NCBI GenBank assembly: GCA_009731375.1
Contig: BJOX01000337.1
Span: 577,634-620,210, forward strand
Reading direction: 5' to 3'
DNA: 42,577 nt
DNA from: Paulinella micropora
Lineage: Eukaryota > Cercozoa > Imbricatea > Euglyphida
The number at the start of each line of letters is the position of its first letter. The stretch's first letter is position 1. The position numbers were made by a program, and so were the translations under genes. The notes beneath the pieces were generated by a model. The model was given only the letters and a program-made list of their open reading frames with translations. It was not told the DNA's origin and did not search any database. Below, piece by piece: positions 6,505-14,700 of this stretch.

Positions 6505-9477
6505 ATGCCACCACCTTTACCACCCAGACCAACGAAGGAAAATGTAGAACTAGCAAAGGTAAGGGCGAACTTAAGGGAAACTAAGACACAGGAAGCGAAG
6601 AAGCGCGAGGTAAAACTTGTTGAACTAAGACCGATAAAAAACAAAGGTATAAATGGCTATACATACCCTTCTAAAGACCTTGACATTAACTTCTATGATA
6701 TGGATACGATTGAAATATTAATTATGAGAGCAGTTAAGGATGCTAAAAGTAGAGGTCTGACAAACGAAGCAAGTCTTCATGTCAAGTTTGGGTATATAAC
6801 AGATGCTGATGATAGTAAGTTTTACAAGTGGAAAACTTTTAACTCAGTTAAGTTAAAAGACATTGATGAGTTGTTTCGTGATATATATTTATACAACGAA
6901 CAAAATCTTGAAGCCAGTGCGAATGGATATGAAAGAATTATTCAACATATAACTATTCAAATTATCCAAGAAGACGGAGGCGGGTGTAATGATGCAGGAA
7001 GTGATAAAAAACATAAAACACCCGAAGGAATACATATTAATCCAAGAAGCAAAGATAATAATTGTTTCTTTCATGTCGTTAAAAATATACTAAATTTACC
7101 ATTGAAAGGTAAATCAAAACTCAATAAAAAAGTATGTAATGACATTAGAAGTGAATTCAAACTTGAGCCTAATACTCCGATACTTTTATCAGTCGGATTT
7201 GAAATCTTAAAAAAATATTGTATTGAAGGAAAGTATTTTGAATTGACTGATGCAACAAGCAAACAGACATTCAAAAATTTTGAAGACCCTTTAATAACCG
7301 CAGATGTGCTTTGTTATCTACTCAAAGGACATTATATAAGTTTTATAAAAAGAAACAAAATTAAGTGTCCAGATTGCTTTTCAACTTATTTTAATAAGCA
7401 CACTTGTAATAATAAAAGAGTTTCATATGCAAAGGCTAAATTAAGAGGAAAAGAAAATCAGGTAAGGTCTTTACTTACTAGATTTGAAGAGACTAAGTAT
7501 AATAATCAAGATGAAGTATTTCATTATGACTTAGAGACTTTTACAAATGAATACGAATTACACACACCATACATAGCAGGCTATACCATTTCAGATATCG
7601 GCTTTACATATGTAGCAGGCGATGAATGTATTCCTAAATTACTTGATATAATTTTCAAATATGCGGAGGAATTAGCAGAAAGGAAACCAAAAGCGAAATT
7701 ATATGTTAATGCTTTTAACGGAAGTAAGTTTGACCATTACTCATTACAGAAAGAATTTATCAAAAGAAGAATAAAAAATTCAACTCTTATGAACAATGGT
7801 GCTATTATTTCATTAGAATACAAAAATATAAAATTCTGGGATATGTGCAAGCACACTGAGGGAAGTCTAAAAAAGAACCTTGAAACACTGGGATGTAATG
7901 TGTTAAAAGGCGACTTCGAACATAGCAAACACAAACGATGGGAAGAGATGGATGATGAAACGAAAAAGGAATGTCTAACATACTTAGAAAAAGATGTTAT
8001 GGGACTAAAGGAACTACACGACAAACTAAACAATCAAATATATGAAGAACATAAAATTAACTTAACTGCTTATATATCTACTTCGTCTCTAACTTGGAAT
8101 TTATGGAAAAAGAAAATAGATGGTAAATATGTTATTCAACTACCGAATTTAAAACAAGAAAAAGATTTTAGAAGGGCGGTATATGGTGCTAGAACTTATC
8201 CAAGCAAAAGACGATTTATTTCGGAGCAATATCAAAAATATGTGAATGGAGAAATCGGATTTGATGAGGTTGTAGATTATCGTATTGATGCTGATGTTGT
8301 GAGTCTTTATCCAACTGCAATGCTTGAACTATTTATGACTGGCGAAATAAAGGAATGTGAAGGCGAAATGAAAGGCAAACTCGGGATATATAATGTTGAT
8401 TACATATCTCCAAAAAATCTATTACACCCGCGGGTTCCATACAGAGATAGTAAGGGGTGTTTAAAGTGGGAGTTAAGAGATATGAAAGACCAATGGCTAA
8501 CTTCAATAGATATTGAAGATATGATTGAACTTGGCTACCAAGTCAAAATCATTCGTGGATATTACACTGAAGAAGCCGAACCTGTATTTAAAGAATATAT
8601 TTCTGACTTATTCAAGAAAAAACAAAATTCAAAGAAAGGCACACCGCAGTATTTATTAGCAAAGTTATTTATGAATGCTTTATACGGAAAGACAATTCAA
8701 AGACCGATAAACTCAGTGAGTAAATATATTTCTAAAAATCACGAATACTGGAAATTCTGGGCTAAACATGTGATAACTGATATTGAAAAGTTTGCGAGCG
8801 TAGCGTCGCAACGTGGCGAAGCCACTTGTGAAGAGGCTAATGGTGAATTATGGTTAATCAGTGGTATTCCAAGAGATGAGCAAGAAAAAGAAGAAAGAAT
8901 TACAAAACCTACTCACTATGGCGCATTTATCCTAGCATACAGCAGACGAATTATGTATAAGTATATGAATGAAGCCAACCCAGACAACGACCCAGACAGA
9001 GACTATTATTATACGGATACAGACAGCATTCAAAGCCATGTAAGAAACATTGAACGGATTAAAAGATTTAGAGATAAATCAATCGGCGGAATGGATGATG
9101 ACCTTGGAACAGATTGTAAAATAATAAGAGGAATATGGGTAGCACCAAAATTATATATGTTGGAGTATGTAAAGAAAGGTGAAGAAAAAGGTAAAACTCA
9201 TTTCCACTTTAGAGGAAAAGGTTTGGATTTGAAAAAATTAAATTCAACCGCTTATGAATTAATGGATAAGGGCGAAAGTTTAACTAATACCAGAGACTTT
9301 ATAATGAAGAAAATACATACTAGCAGAAACAGCAAACAACAACACATTGAACACTTTAGCATACAACACCAAAAGAATGTTGTAAAAGTAGTTAATAAAA
9401 CAAGATGGTGTGGTCGTGAGTTTATCAACGAAAATGATAGTATCCCTTACGGCTTCGGTTCCTCTCTTAAAAAATAA
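6505..9477 (+). CDS. polB: Protein-primed family B DNA polymerase
   Basis: 990 residues, replicating the linear genome from its terminal repeats. 3'-5' exonuclease motifs: Exo I YDLETF (D342, E344), Exo II NGSKFDHY (D410), Exo III YLEKDV (Y493, D497). Polymerase motifs: A DADVVSLYP (D597), B KLFMNALYG (K720-G728), C YTDTDS (D838, D840) and KLY (882-884). The long segment between motifs A and B is consistent with the TPR insertions of protein-primed enzymes. The N-terminal extension (1-330) has a D-N-N-C-F-F-H segment (184-190) resembling the OTU-type protease Cys box, and a CPDC...HTC zinc-binding candidate (288-302). All catalytic residues are present and the frame is intact. An unusual GC-rich double hairpin lies in the coding sequence at 8792-8825. 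TATA-like GATATAAAA precedes the ATG. Confidence 0.97.
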   Translation: MPPPLPPRPTKENVELAKVRANLRETKTQEAKKREVKLVELRPIKNKGINGYTYPSKDLDINFYDMDTIEILIMRAVKDAKSRGLTNEASLHVKFGYITDADDSKFYKWKTFNSVKLKDIDELFRDIYLYNEQNLEASANGYERIIQHITIQIIQEDGGGCNDAGSDKKHKTPEGIHINPRSKDNNCFFHVVKNILNLPLKGKSKLNKKVCNDIRSEFKLEPNTPILLSVGFEILKKYCIEGKYFELTDATSKQTFKNFEDPLITADVLCYLLKGHYISFIKRNKIKCPDCFSTYFNKHTCNNKRVSYAKAKLRGKENQVRSLLTRFEETKYNNQDEVFHYDLETFTNEYELHTPYIAGYTISDIGFTYVAGDECIPKLLDIIFKYAEELAERKPKAKLYVNAFNGSKFDHYSLQKEFIKRRIKNSTLMNNGAIISLEYKNIKFWDMCKHTEGSLKKNLETLGCNVLKGDFEHSKHKRWEEMDDETKKECLTYLEKDVMGLKELHDKLNNQIYEEHKINLTAYISTSSLTWNLWKKKIDGKYVIQLPNLKQEKDFRRAVYGARTYPSKRRFISEQYQKYVNGEIGFDEVVDYRIDADVVSLYPTAMLELFMTGEIKECEGEMKGKLGIYNVDYISPKNLLHPRVPYRDSKGCLKWELRDMKDQWLTSIDIEDMIELGYQVKIIRGYYTEEAEPVFKEYISDLFKKKQNSKKGTPQYLLAKLFMNALYGKTIQRPINSVSKYISKNHEYWKFWAKHVITDIEKFASVASQRGEATCEEANGELWLISGIPRDEQEKEERITKPTHYGAFILAYSRRIMYKYMNEANPDNDPDRDYYYTDTDSIQSHVRNIERIKRFRDKSIGGMDDDLGTDCKIIRGIWVAPKLYMLEYVKKGEEKGKTHFHFRGKGLDLKKLNSTAYELMDKGESLTNTRDFIMKKIHTSRNSKQQHIEHFSIQHQKNVVKVVNKTRWCGREFINENDSIPYGFGSSLKK
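8792..8825. repeat. Double hairpin inside polB
   Basis: Two adjacent inverted repeats: TTGCGA (8792-8797) with TCGCAA (8806-8811), and GTGGC-GAA-GCCAC (8813-8825) with a GAA triloop. The local base composition is far more GC-rich than the rest of polB. It encodes about 11 residues between motifs B and C. Confidence 0.75.
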
Positions 9478-9536
9478 AGATGATAAATAATTAATTAATT
9501 TTTTCCATAAAATTTTTTACTACTCTATATAGACCA

Positions 9537-9824
9537 ATGACCACCCTCACCAGACTATGCGAAAAATTTGAAAAACTTTCCATTGAGAAGAAGAAGGAAT
9601 TCTTTTCTGTAAAAGATGTGCAACAGATAATTGATGAAGAAATTAAGTCAATTGAAAAAAGTAGAGAAGGAAAGCCAAAGGATACTTTTCCATTTGGTAA
9701 ATATAAAGGTAAGAAAATTCAAGATATTGCTTTGATTGATAAACCATATCTTGAATGGGTTATGAAACAACCTTGGTTTGAAAAATTTACGGACATTAAA
9801 AGTGAAGTAAAAAAATATTTATAA
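9537..9824 (+). CDS. Small protein with exonuclease X-like C-terminal domain
   Basis: 95 residues. After an N-terminal helical region, residues from about 50 read FPFGKYKGKKIQDI, then DKPYLEWVMKQPWF. This is the compact motif of the ExoX-like C-terminal / DUF3820 family (FGKYKGK ... YLxWxxxQ). In other genomes this module is fused to DNA or RNA exonucleases or stands alone; its role is not well established. No exonuclease domain is present here. The gene sits between polB and 9851, preceded by CTATATAGA close to the ATG, so a replication-associated accessory role is inferred from position only. Confidence 0.7.
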   Translation: MTTLTRLCEKFEKLSIEKKKEFFSVKDVQQIIDEEIKSIEKSREGKPKDTFPFGKYKGKKIQDIALIDKPYLEWVMKQPWFEKFTDIKSEVKKYL

Positions 9825-9850
9825 TAAAAAATTAATAACAATAATATATC

Positions 9851-10291
9851 ATGACTGACCTGAACACCAAACAAGACTACTTGAATGAAATTGAAAAATG
9901 GAACCTTGATGGTAATGTCAAAAAGCCGACTATTAAATGGACTAAACCTGACATTGTTTCTTTCTATGAACAATACAAGCCGAGGGACGACAACGTAAAA
10001 GTTGTTATTCCGCTTGAAGCAACATTATCAAAAATGATGGAGGAAGAGAGCACTCCATTTACGGCAACTGATTTGAAAGAGGGAGGGGGTGCAACCCCCT
10101 ACCATACCCCCGCGGGTTTGGAAAGGGACGAAGTCCCTTCCACGGGTATCACCGAAATCAAGGCTAATGTTGGCGAAGAAATAGTGAATGCTACATGTAC
10201 AGAAGAAGGTTGTGTATTAAAGAAAACGAGCGATACCACTCCTGTTGTAAAAGGTAATGTTAAAAAAATAATACCAAAAAAGATGAAGTAA
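9851..10291 (+). CDS. Viral protein of unknown function with hairpin-derived insert
   Basis: 146 residues, not recognised. The N-terminus (1-50) is a short helical, Lys/Trp-containing region (EIEKWNLDGN, IKWTKPDIVSFYEQY) that could be a SAP-like or helix-rich module. The middle is acidic and Thr-rich, and the C-terminus is basic (VKKIIPKKMK). Residues of about 78-97 are encoded by two perfect GC-rich hairpins (10084-10100 and 10123-10139) that look inserted into an otherwise AT-rich gene. The stop codon overlaps an inverted repeat shared with the convergent gene at 10323. Confidence 0.6.
   Translation: MTDLNTKQDYLNEIEKWNLDGNVKKPTIKWTKPDIVSFYEQYKPRDDNVKVVIPLEATLSKMMEEESTPFTATDLKEGGGATPYHTPAGLERDEVPSTGITEIKANVGEEIVNATCTEEGCVLKKTSDTTPVVKGNVKKIIPKKMK
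10084..10139. repeat. Paired GNA-triloop hairpins within an ORF
   Basis: AGGGGGT-GCA-ACCCCCT (10084-10100) and AAGGGAC-GAA-GTCCCTT (10123-10139), each with a 7-bp perfect stem and a 3-nt GNA loop, separated by a CCGCGG-containing spacer. The reading frame is kept across both. Confidence 0.85.
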
Positions 10292-10326
10292 AGTAAAAAT
10301 TAATTAGTTCTTTTTTTTTGCTTTAC
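10288..10326. terminator. Hairpin between convergent viral genes
   Basis: GTAAAG (10288-10293) pairs with CTTTAC (10321-10326), with inner A5 and T9 runs. The stop codons of 9851-10291 (plus) and 10323 (minus) both fall inside it, so it would be present at the 3' end of either mRNA. Confidence 0.6.
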
Positions 10327-11540
10327 CAGTCCTCTATAAAATTAACAATAACATTAATATTACTACCGGCCCCAGCCGACACAGCCTTTTGTGTGAATGT
10401 CAAAATATCGTTCGGTGTTAATTGAATATCGTAAGTTCTGAGATTAATTTGTTGTGTTGAGGCAGCATTTACATAAAGTTTAAAAATCGTTGTTCCATTC
10501 GCTACAGCGGATGCTTTAGTATCTATATCTACAATTGAAGTTTTAGCATCTACATCAACAAAACCAGCCCCCGTCAGTGTTCCATTCAATATCATTTTTA
10601 CAATATTTGATTTTCTATCCTCATTAGTAATACTTATTAATGAAGGAAAGACATTTGAATAATTGGTTAGACTATTGTTGAATAGTGCTTTATTCCTGAT
10701 ACTAAAAATGGGGCTTTCGGTGGTGCTTGTTTTTTCGTCTCCTTCCGCCGTATTTATAATACTTGTATTAATAGTGTTGGTTCCTTCAACAAACAAACTA
10801 CAAATAGCAGTTTTTAAAATGTGTATCCCTTCACCTCCATTAGCATTAAATATACCAGCAGAAAACGGTAAAGTCGTATTTTGCAGACTTACACCAGTAT
10901 GAGCATTTGCGTATTTAATCGTATGGACTAACTGAAATTCGCCTGTCTTTGGATTTTCCAAAATCCTAAGTATTGAAATTGAATTTGAAATACATTTCCT
11001 TTACTCCAATCCATAAGTGGCATATCGCCCGTCCCGTCGCAAGGCTCGTCCCAGTCTTCTTGTTGAATAAAATTGTCAACTCCTGCTATTGAATGAAGAA
11101 TGTGCATTCCTGCGGCATCATCCATAAAGAAATAGAATCCGTTGTTGACATCACTTTCTCCTATTCCTAAAAATGATTGATAGCCTTCGGTTTCATCTGT
11201 ATCCCATAAAGCAGTAAAGCGACACATAATTCCAGTGCCTGTTCTGTATTTTATTCTTTTTTTACTTACCATTGTTGCTTGTGATGTATCATCAGCAGTT
11301 GTTTTCAATTCAGCCATGTTATCCAAAAATGACAGATGACTTTGTTTCTGTTTTTGTCCATACCCTTGTATTAATGGTATATGGAAAGATTTCTTGTAAT
11401 ACTGGTGTTAATTGTGCAGTCGTTGTTTCACCGAAAGCGGTTTTCATATGATTAGTTTCAACATGTCCATCATATCCGACTTTGACATTTACAAAATCTC
11501 CGTCTGGATTTTGTGCGACTAAGTTTCTCTGGTGAGACAT
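10323..11540 (-). pseudogene. Probable virion structural gene broken into three frames
   Basis: Three consecutive minus-strand pieces, 11540-11319, 11326-10928 and 10961-10323, read as one protein of about 410 residues. Piece 1 has VKVGYDGHVETNHMKTAFGE, piece 2 IMCRFTALWDTDETEGYQS, FYFFMDDAAG and FQIQFQYLGF, and piece 3 ENPKTGEFQLVHTIKYANAH followed by a beta-rich Asn/Thr-rich C-terminus. The first break (about 11323-11330) is at a run of five T on the minus strand, where a one-base difference joins the frames. At the second (about 10950-10965) a short deletion also seems involved. The gene lies just downstream of the major capsid gene. I infer a virion surface or head-associated protein; no catalytic motif is seen. 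The breaks may be real decay or base-calling errors. ATG follows TAATATATAAT. Confidence 0.6.
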
Positions 11541-11587
11541 ATTATATATTAATAAAAAAATAAATCTAAACTTATTAATTTTTTCAC

Positions 11588-13036
11588 TTAAGACATGAGG
11601 ATTTCAATCCCCTTCACAAGCACACTTCGTTGAAGAATGGCGTAAGTATAATGGTTAAGATTGTTTCCAGTAGTTGAAACGAACTCATATCGTCTCTCGG
11701 TGTCAAGGCTCAGACCACTCACCTCATATCCGTCGGTATCCTTATCGCACAGCGGGCGGTTATTGTCCCAAGTATCTACGTGGAACCAGTTGTAATGATA
11801 GACATCACTATTTAAAATAGCACTCCCCTTCAACTTATCCTTCAAAATCATATAGTCCTCATTCTCAGAGGTGTCAATGTCAAATTGTTGAAGACGAGAA
11901 CCATCCAGAGTTGTATAATATGAAATAATCTTAGCATCCGATCTGTTATCATTGTCAAAAGCGGTATTTTTATTTTCATCGTTGTGGAATGCGGAAGTAT
12001 AAATTCTTCTAATTCTCTCACCTTGTGAGCGGTTCATTTTTACTACGAAATTTTGGTTTTGTGTTTGAAGGGTCTGCTTCCAAGAGATAGGGTATTCAAT
12101 CTTAAATGGGAAACCTTCTCCCGCAATCTTCTGCTGAACACCAAGGACTACATTTGGGTCAGTCTCTACGGCAAGAAACAGATTCAAATTCTTAATAGTA
12201 GCACCAACAGCCACCTGTGCGGCACCAGTAGAAATGCTGCTTGCATCAGTTCCATAGAAAGTAGAGCGGTTAGTACCCTCCCAGACAATTCGCAAATCCA
12301 AAATTTCATTAAAACCGATAGTCTTATCTAGTTCAAATATAGTTCCAAAAAGCATACCCAACGGAAGTTTAACTTTAATGACAGGGGTATCCGATGCATT
12401 ACCGCCTCCTTCAAAATACTTAGCCTCCTCAAAAGCAACATTAACGAGGCTATAATTTCCAGCGGTGCTATCAGCGAGAGCGGTATCATTATGACGACGA
12501 GCATTAACAAGTGGCACTTTGTAATAACCTTGAACTGCAGCAACAACTCCAGCAGTATTGGCGGCATCCGAAATTGCCTTTCTTTCCGCTATACTTCCGA
12601 TTTCAACTTTTCCCGCATTACACTTTTGAAGCATAGCACCGCTAGCCACACCACCCCCGTGGTTTTCAAGTGCCATAAATTTTTCATATTTAATTTCGGG
12701 CTTCCAAATCATCTTAGTGTAATTGCCCACGTGTTGAAGATTACACAAATATTGACCGCTTCGGCTTCGCAGTTCAATTCTTTGTATCATTGGCAAGCAA
12801 TCCATAAACATACGATTATAACCAGCAGATGCGGCAGGGGTGTAAGTAAATCGCAAGACAGACCTCGCAAGGTTCAAAGGACGAGTAGGGATTTCAAAGG
12901 TGCTTTCATTTCCACTCGCAGTTGTGAGAACAACATCAGCCGACCCTTCACGGGCTGTAAGTTTGTTCAATTCATACTTACCCGTGAGCAGTTCCTTAGT
13001 CTGATGGACTAGTTCTCCTCCGTATTGGACAGGCAT
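11588..13036 (-). CDS. mcp: Major capsid protein, double jelly-roll type
   Basis: 482 residues, intact. It is predominantly beta-strand-like with no catalytic motif: VVLTTASGNESTFEIPTRPL near the N-terminus, then RSVLRFTYTPA, IQRIELRSRSGQYL, FPFKIEYPISWKQTL and NSDVYHYNWFHVDTWDN. Identification rests on length, on the N-terminal strands that resemble PLV/virophage capsid proteins, and on the conserved neighbourhood with penton, protease and ATPase on the same strand. The protein would form the trimeric hexons of an icosahedral shell. Unlike most genes here, the nearest TATA-like sequence (TATAAATATATTC) lies about 45-60 bp upstream of ATG, suggesting a distinct, perhaps late, promoter layout. 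Structure prediction would confirm two stacked jelly rolls. Confidence 0.8.
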   Translation of the reverse strand: MPVQYGGELVHQTKELLTGKYELNKLTAREGSADVVLTTASGNESTFEIPTRPLNLARSVLRFTYTPAASAGYNRMFMDCLPMIQRIELRSRSGQYLCNLQHVGNYTKMIWKPEIKYEKFMALENHGGGVASGAMLQKCNAGKVEIGSIAERKAISDAANTAGVVAAVQGYYKVPLVNARRHNDTALADSTAGNYSLVNVAFEEAKYFEGGGNASDTPVIKVKLPLGMLFGTIFELDKTIGFNEILDLRIVWEGTNRSTFYGTDASSISTGAAQVAVGATIKNLNLFLAVETDPNVVLGVQQKIAGEGFPFKIEYPISWKQTLQTQNQNFVVKMNRSQGERIRRIYTSAFHNDENKNTAFDNDNRSDAKIISYYTTLDGSRLQQFDIDTSENEDYMILKDKLKGSAILNSDVYHYNWFHVDTWDNNRPLCDKDTDGYEVSGLSLDTERRYEFVSTTGNNLNHYTYAILQRSVLVKGIEILMS

Positions 13037-13132
13037 TTTTGTTTGTTTTTGAAGTAGTGTAAATTAACTAATTCACCAGAATATATTTATAGAAAAAAAA
13101 TAAATAATTCTAAAATTAAATTAGTCAATAGC

Positions 13133-13173
13133 AGGCTATCGACAATTGTCCTAAGGGACAAATTATCTAGCCT
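13133..13173. terminator. Hairpin at the 3' end of the penton gene
   Basis: Outer arms AGGCTA/TAGCCT and inner arms TTGTCC/GGACAA with a 4-nt loop, interrupted by a few mismatches. It overlaps the last codons and stop of the penton gene (13163) and lies upstream of the capsid gene. Confidence 0.6.
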
Positions 13174-13975
13174 TTAACAAATTGAAAAATGAATTAAATA
13201 AACTAAAATAATTAGTTTCACGATAAACCAATAAGGTCATAACGATACCCAAACCATTAAGATTAATCGCTTGGTCGTTTTCGTCCGTCAGGTAAAACCT
13301 AAACACATTATTTGAACTTGCGGATAATGTTTTTCCATATTCGCTACCAGAGCCGTCATAAATGACAGAACCAAAAGGAATTTCATTGGTCGTATATATT
13401 TCTTGTAGCACATGATTATCTCCTTCCCCAACTAAATCCGATTGAAGATATAAAGTTTTTTCTCCAGTTAGAATAATTACATTTGGAGATTTAATAAAAT
13501 CATTAGCAAAGAAATATGTTGAATTTCTATCAAAACCCATTACCTCATGAATACGAGTATCACCATCAAATATAAACCGCGGTTGAATACCTCCATTGTT
13601 TGACACAGTAAATGTTAATTTACCGTCATCGGGGTCTGTGTTGGTATTATTACTGGATACCACATAAGTATAGTCATTCGGACTTTCTGCGGTCAGCACC
13701 TCAGATAGTTTATTTTTTAAGTTGTTCATTGTGTAGTTGCCCTCAGATATCGTAATGAGTGCCTCATACCCGTCTTCGGATAATGTAAAAGTATTGTAAG
13801 GACTGGCAACAGAGTAATACGACTTCGGCACATAGATATGAAGAATTTTGCAGTGTGTTGGATTGTCTAGCCCCTTCATATTGATTTCGTGTGCAAAGTC
13901 GCTATCTGTGCCAGTTATCCTATGTTTACTATTTATGTAGTAAATGGAACTTGACCTATCCCCTTTGTAATCCAT
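13163..13975 (-). CDS. Penton (minor capsid) protein
   Basis: 270 residues, intact. The N-terminus SSIYYINSKHRITGTDSDFA is the signature stretch I associate with penton proteins of polintons, PLVs and adintoviruses (YINSKxR...GTxSDF). The rest is beta-rich (ALITISEGNYTMNNLKNKL, IILTGEKTLYLQSDL), as expected for a single jelly roll. It would occupy the fivefold vertices. Located between the capsid and protease genes in one orientation. A 28-bp near-perfect palindrome precedes the start. The N-terminal match is from memory of the family and was not checked against a database. Confidence 0.8.
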   Translation of the reverse strand: MDYKGDRSSSIYYINSKHRITGTDSDFAHEINMKGLDNPTHCKILHIYVPKSYYSVASPYNTFTLSEDGYEALITISEGNYTMNNLKNKLSEVLTAESPNDYTYVVSSNNTNTDPDDGKLTFTVSNNGGIQPRFIFDGDTRIHEVMGFDRNSTYFFANDFIKSPNVIILTGEKTLYLQSDLVGEGDNHVLQEIYTTNEIPFGSVIYDGSGSEYGKTLSASSNNVFRFYLTDENDQAINLNGLGIVMTLLVYRETNYFSLFNSFFNLLKAR

Positions 13976-13976
13976 C

Positions 13977-14004
13977 GTAGGTGCTTTTTATAAAAACCAC
14001 CTAC
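13977..14004. promoter_or_regulatory. 28-bp palindrome between protease and penton genes
   Basis: GTAGGTG and CACCTAC arms flank TTTTTATAAAAA; only one opposed C/C pair breaks the symmetry. It starts one base upstream of the penton ATG (13975) and lies downstream of the protease stop (14038). It could be a 3' processing hairpin for protease mRNA, an operator for penton, or both. Confidence 0.65.
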
Positions 14005-14037
14005 AACCTCAAAAAACTATATATTAGAAAATATCTT

Positions 14038-14700
14038 TTAAATAAAAGTATCAAAACCATATCCATTCTGCGCTTTTAATTTTTCCGCTTCATCTTCTTT
14101 TAGGTCTGTGAAACCACTAGCAAATTTGAATTTAATACCTTTTGCCCTCTCTAAAAGAAACCTCATTGAGTGCCATCCGCATGTGTCCGAGGTGTTTGAT
14201 TGGTTCTTTACTTGATTGACCTTCATTAATAAATAACTAACTGGATTACTTTTATTTACTAGTTGTTTCATTTGTTGTTGAAAGTCTTCCGTCGGCTCGT
14301 AAAGTGCTAAAGGGTCATACACTTCAATAGACCTATCTTTTTCTAAATCCAACCAGATACTTATCCAGTGCTGTCCTTTTTCGTTGCTCTGATCGGTGTT
14401 CATAATAAATCCGTATCGCTTTCTGCTTGCGGGCTTCAACTTGTAAATTTCATCATTGGCTATCGCTCCGAGATACCATCCATATTTTTTCATTATGTCA
14501 TCTATTTCGTTGGTCATTAGTCCCCGTCCCTCTCCCTCTTGCTGTTCTGGTTGCGGTGGCTCGGGCTCTGGTTGCTGTTGCTCTGGCTCTGGCTGTGGCT
14601 CTGGCTGTGGTTGTTCTAATGATGTGGTAATCGTAGGGGGTATTGTAGGGGGCGGCATTCCCTCGTCAATATTTAAATCCGTTGAAACTTGTTTATCCAC
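14038..14700 (-). CDS. Adenain-like maturation cysteine protease
   Basis: 220 residues. Residues 28-58 are a Pro/Gln/Glu-rich low-complexity stretch; the protease domain follows. Catalytic residues can be placed as H111 (GQHWISIW), D129 (VYDPL), Q167 (KNQSN) and C174 (DTCGWHSMRF). The spacing H to D (18) and Q to C (7) matches the adenovirus protease pattern H-E/D-Q-C, typical of the Ulp1/adenain fold in this virus group. It would cleave capsid or core precursors during maturation. ATG lies 28 bp inside the end of the upstream gene (14673), suggesting coupled transcription. The frame is complete. Confidence 0.9.
   Translation of the reverse strand: MDKQVSTDLNIDEGMPPPTIPPTITTSLEQPQPEPQPEPEQQQPEPEPPQPEQQEGEGRGLMTNEIDDIMKKYGWYLGAIANDEIYKLKPASRKRYGFIMNTDQSNEKGQHWISIWLDLEKDRSIEVYDPLALYEPTEDFQQQMKQLVNKSNPVSYLLMKVNQVKNQSNTSDTCGWHSMRFLLERAKGIKFKFASGFTDLKEDEAEKLKAQNGYGFDTFI

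Noticed and set aside
12053-13012. Plus-strand ORFs opposite the capsid gene
   Set aside because: Shadow frames of the capsid gene; no recognisable domain.
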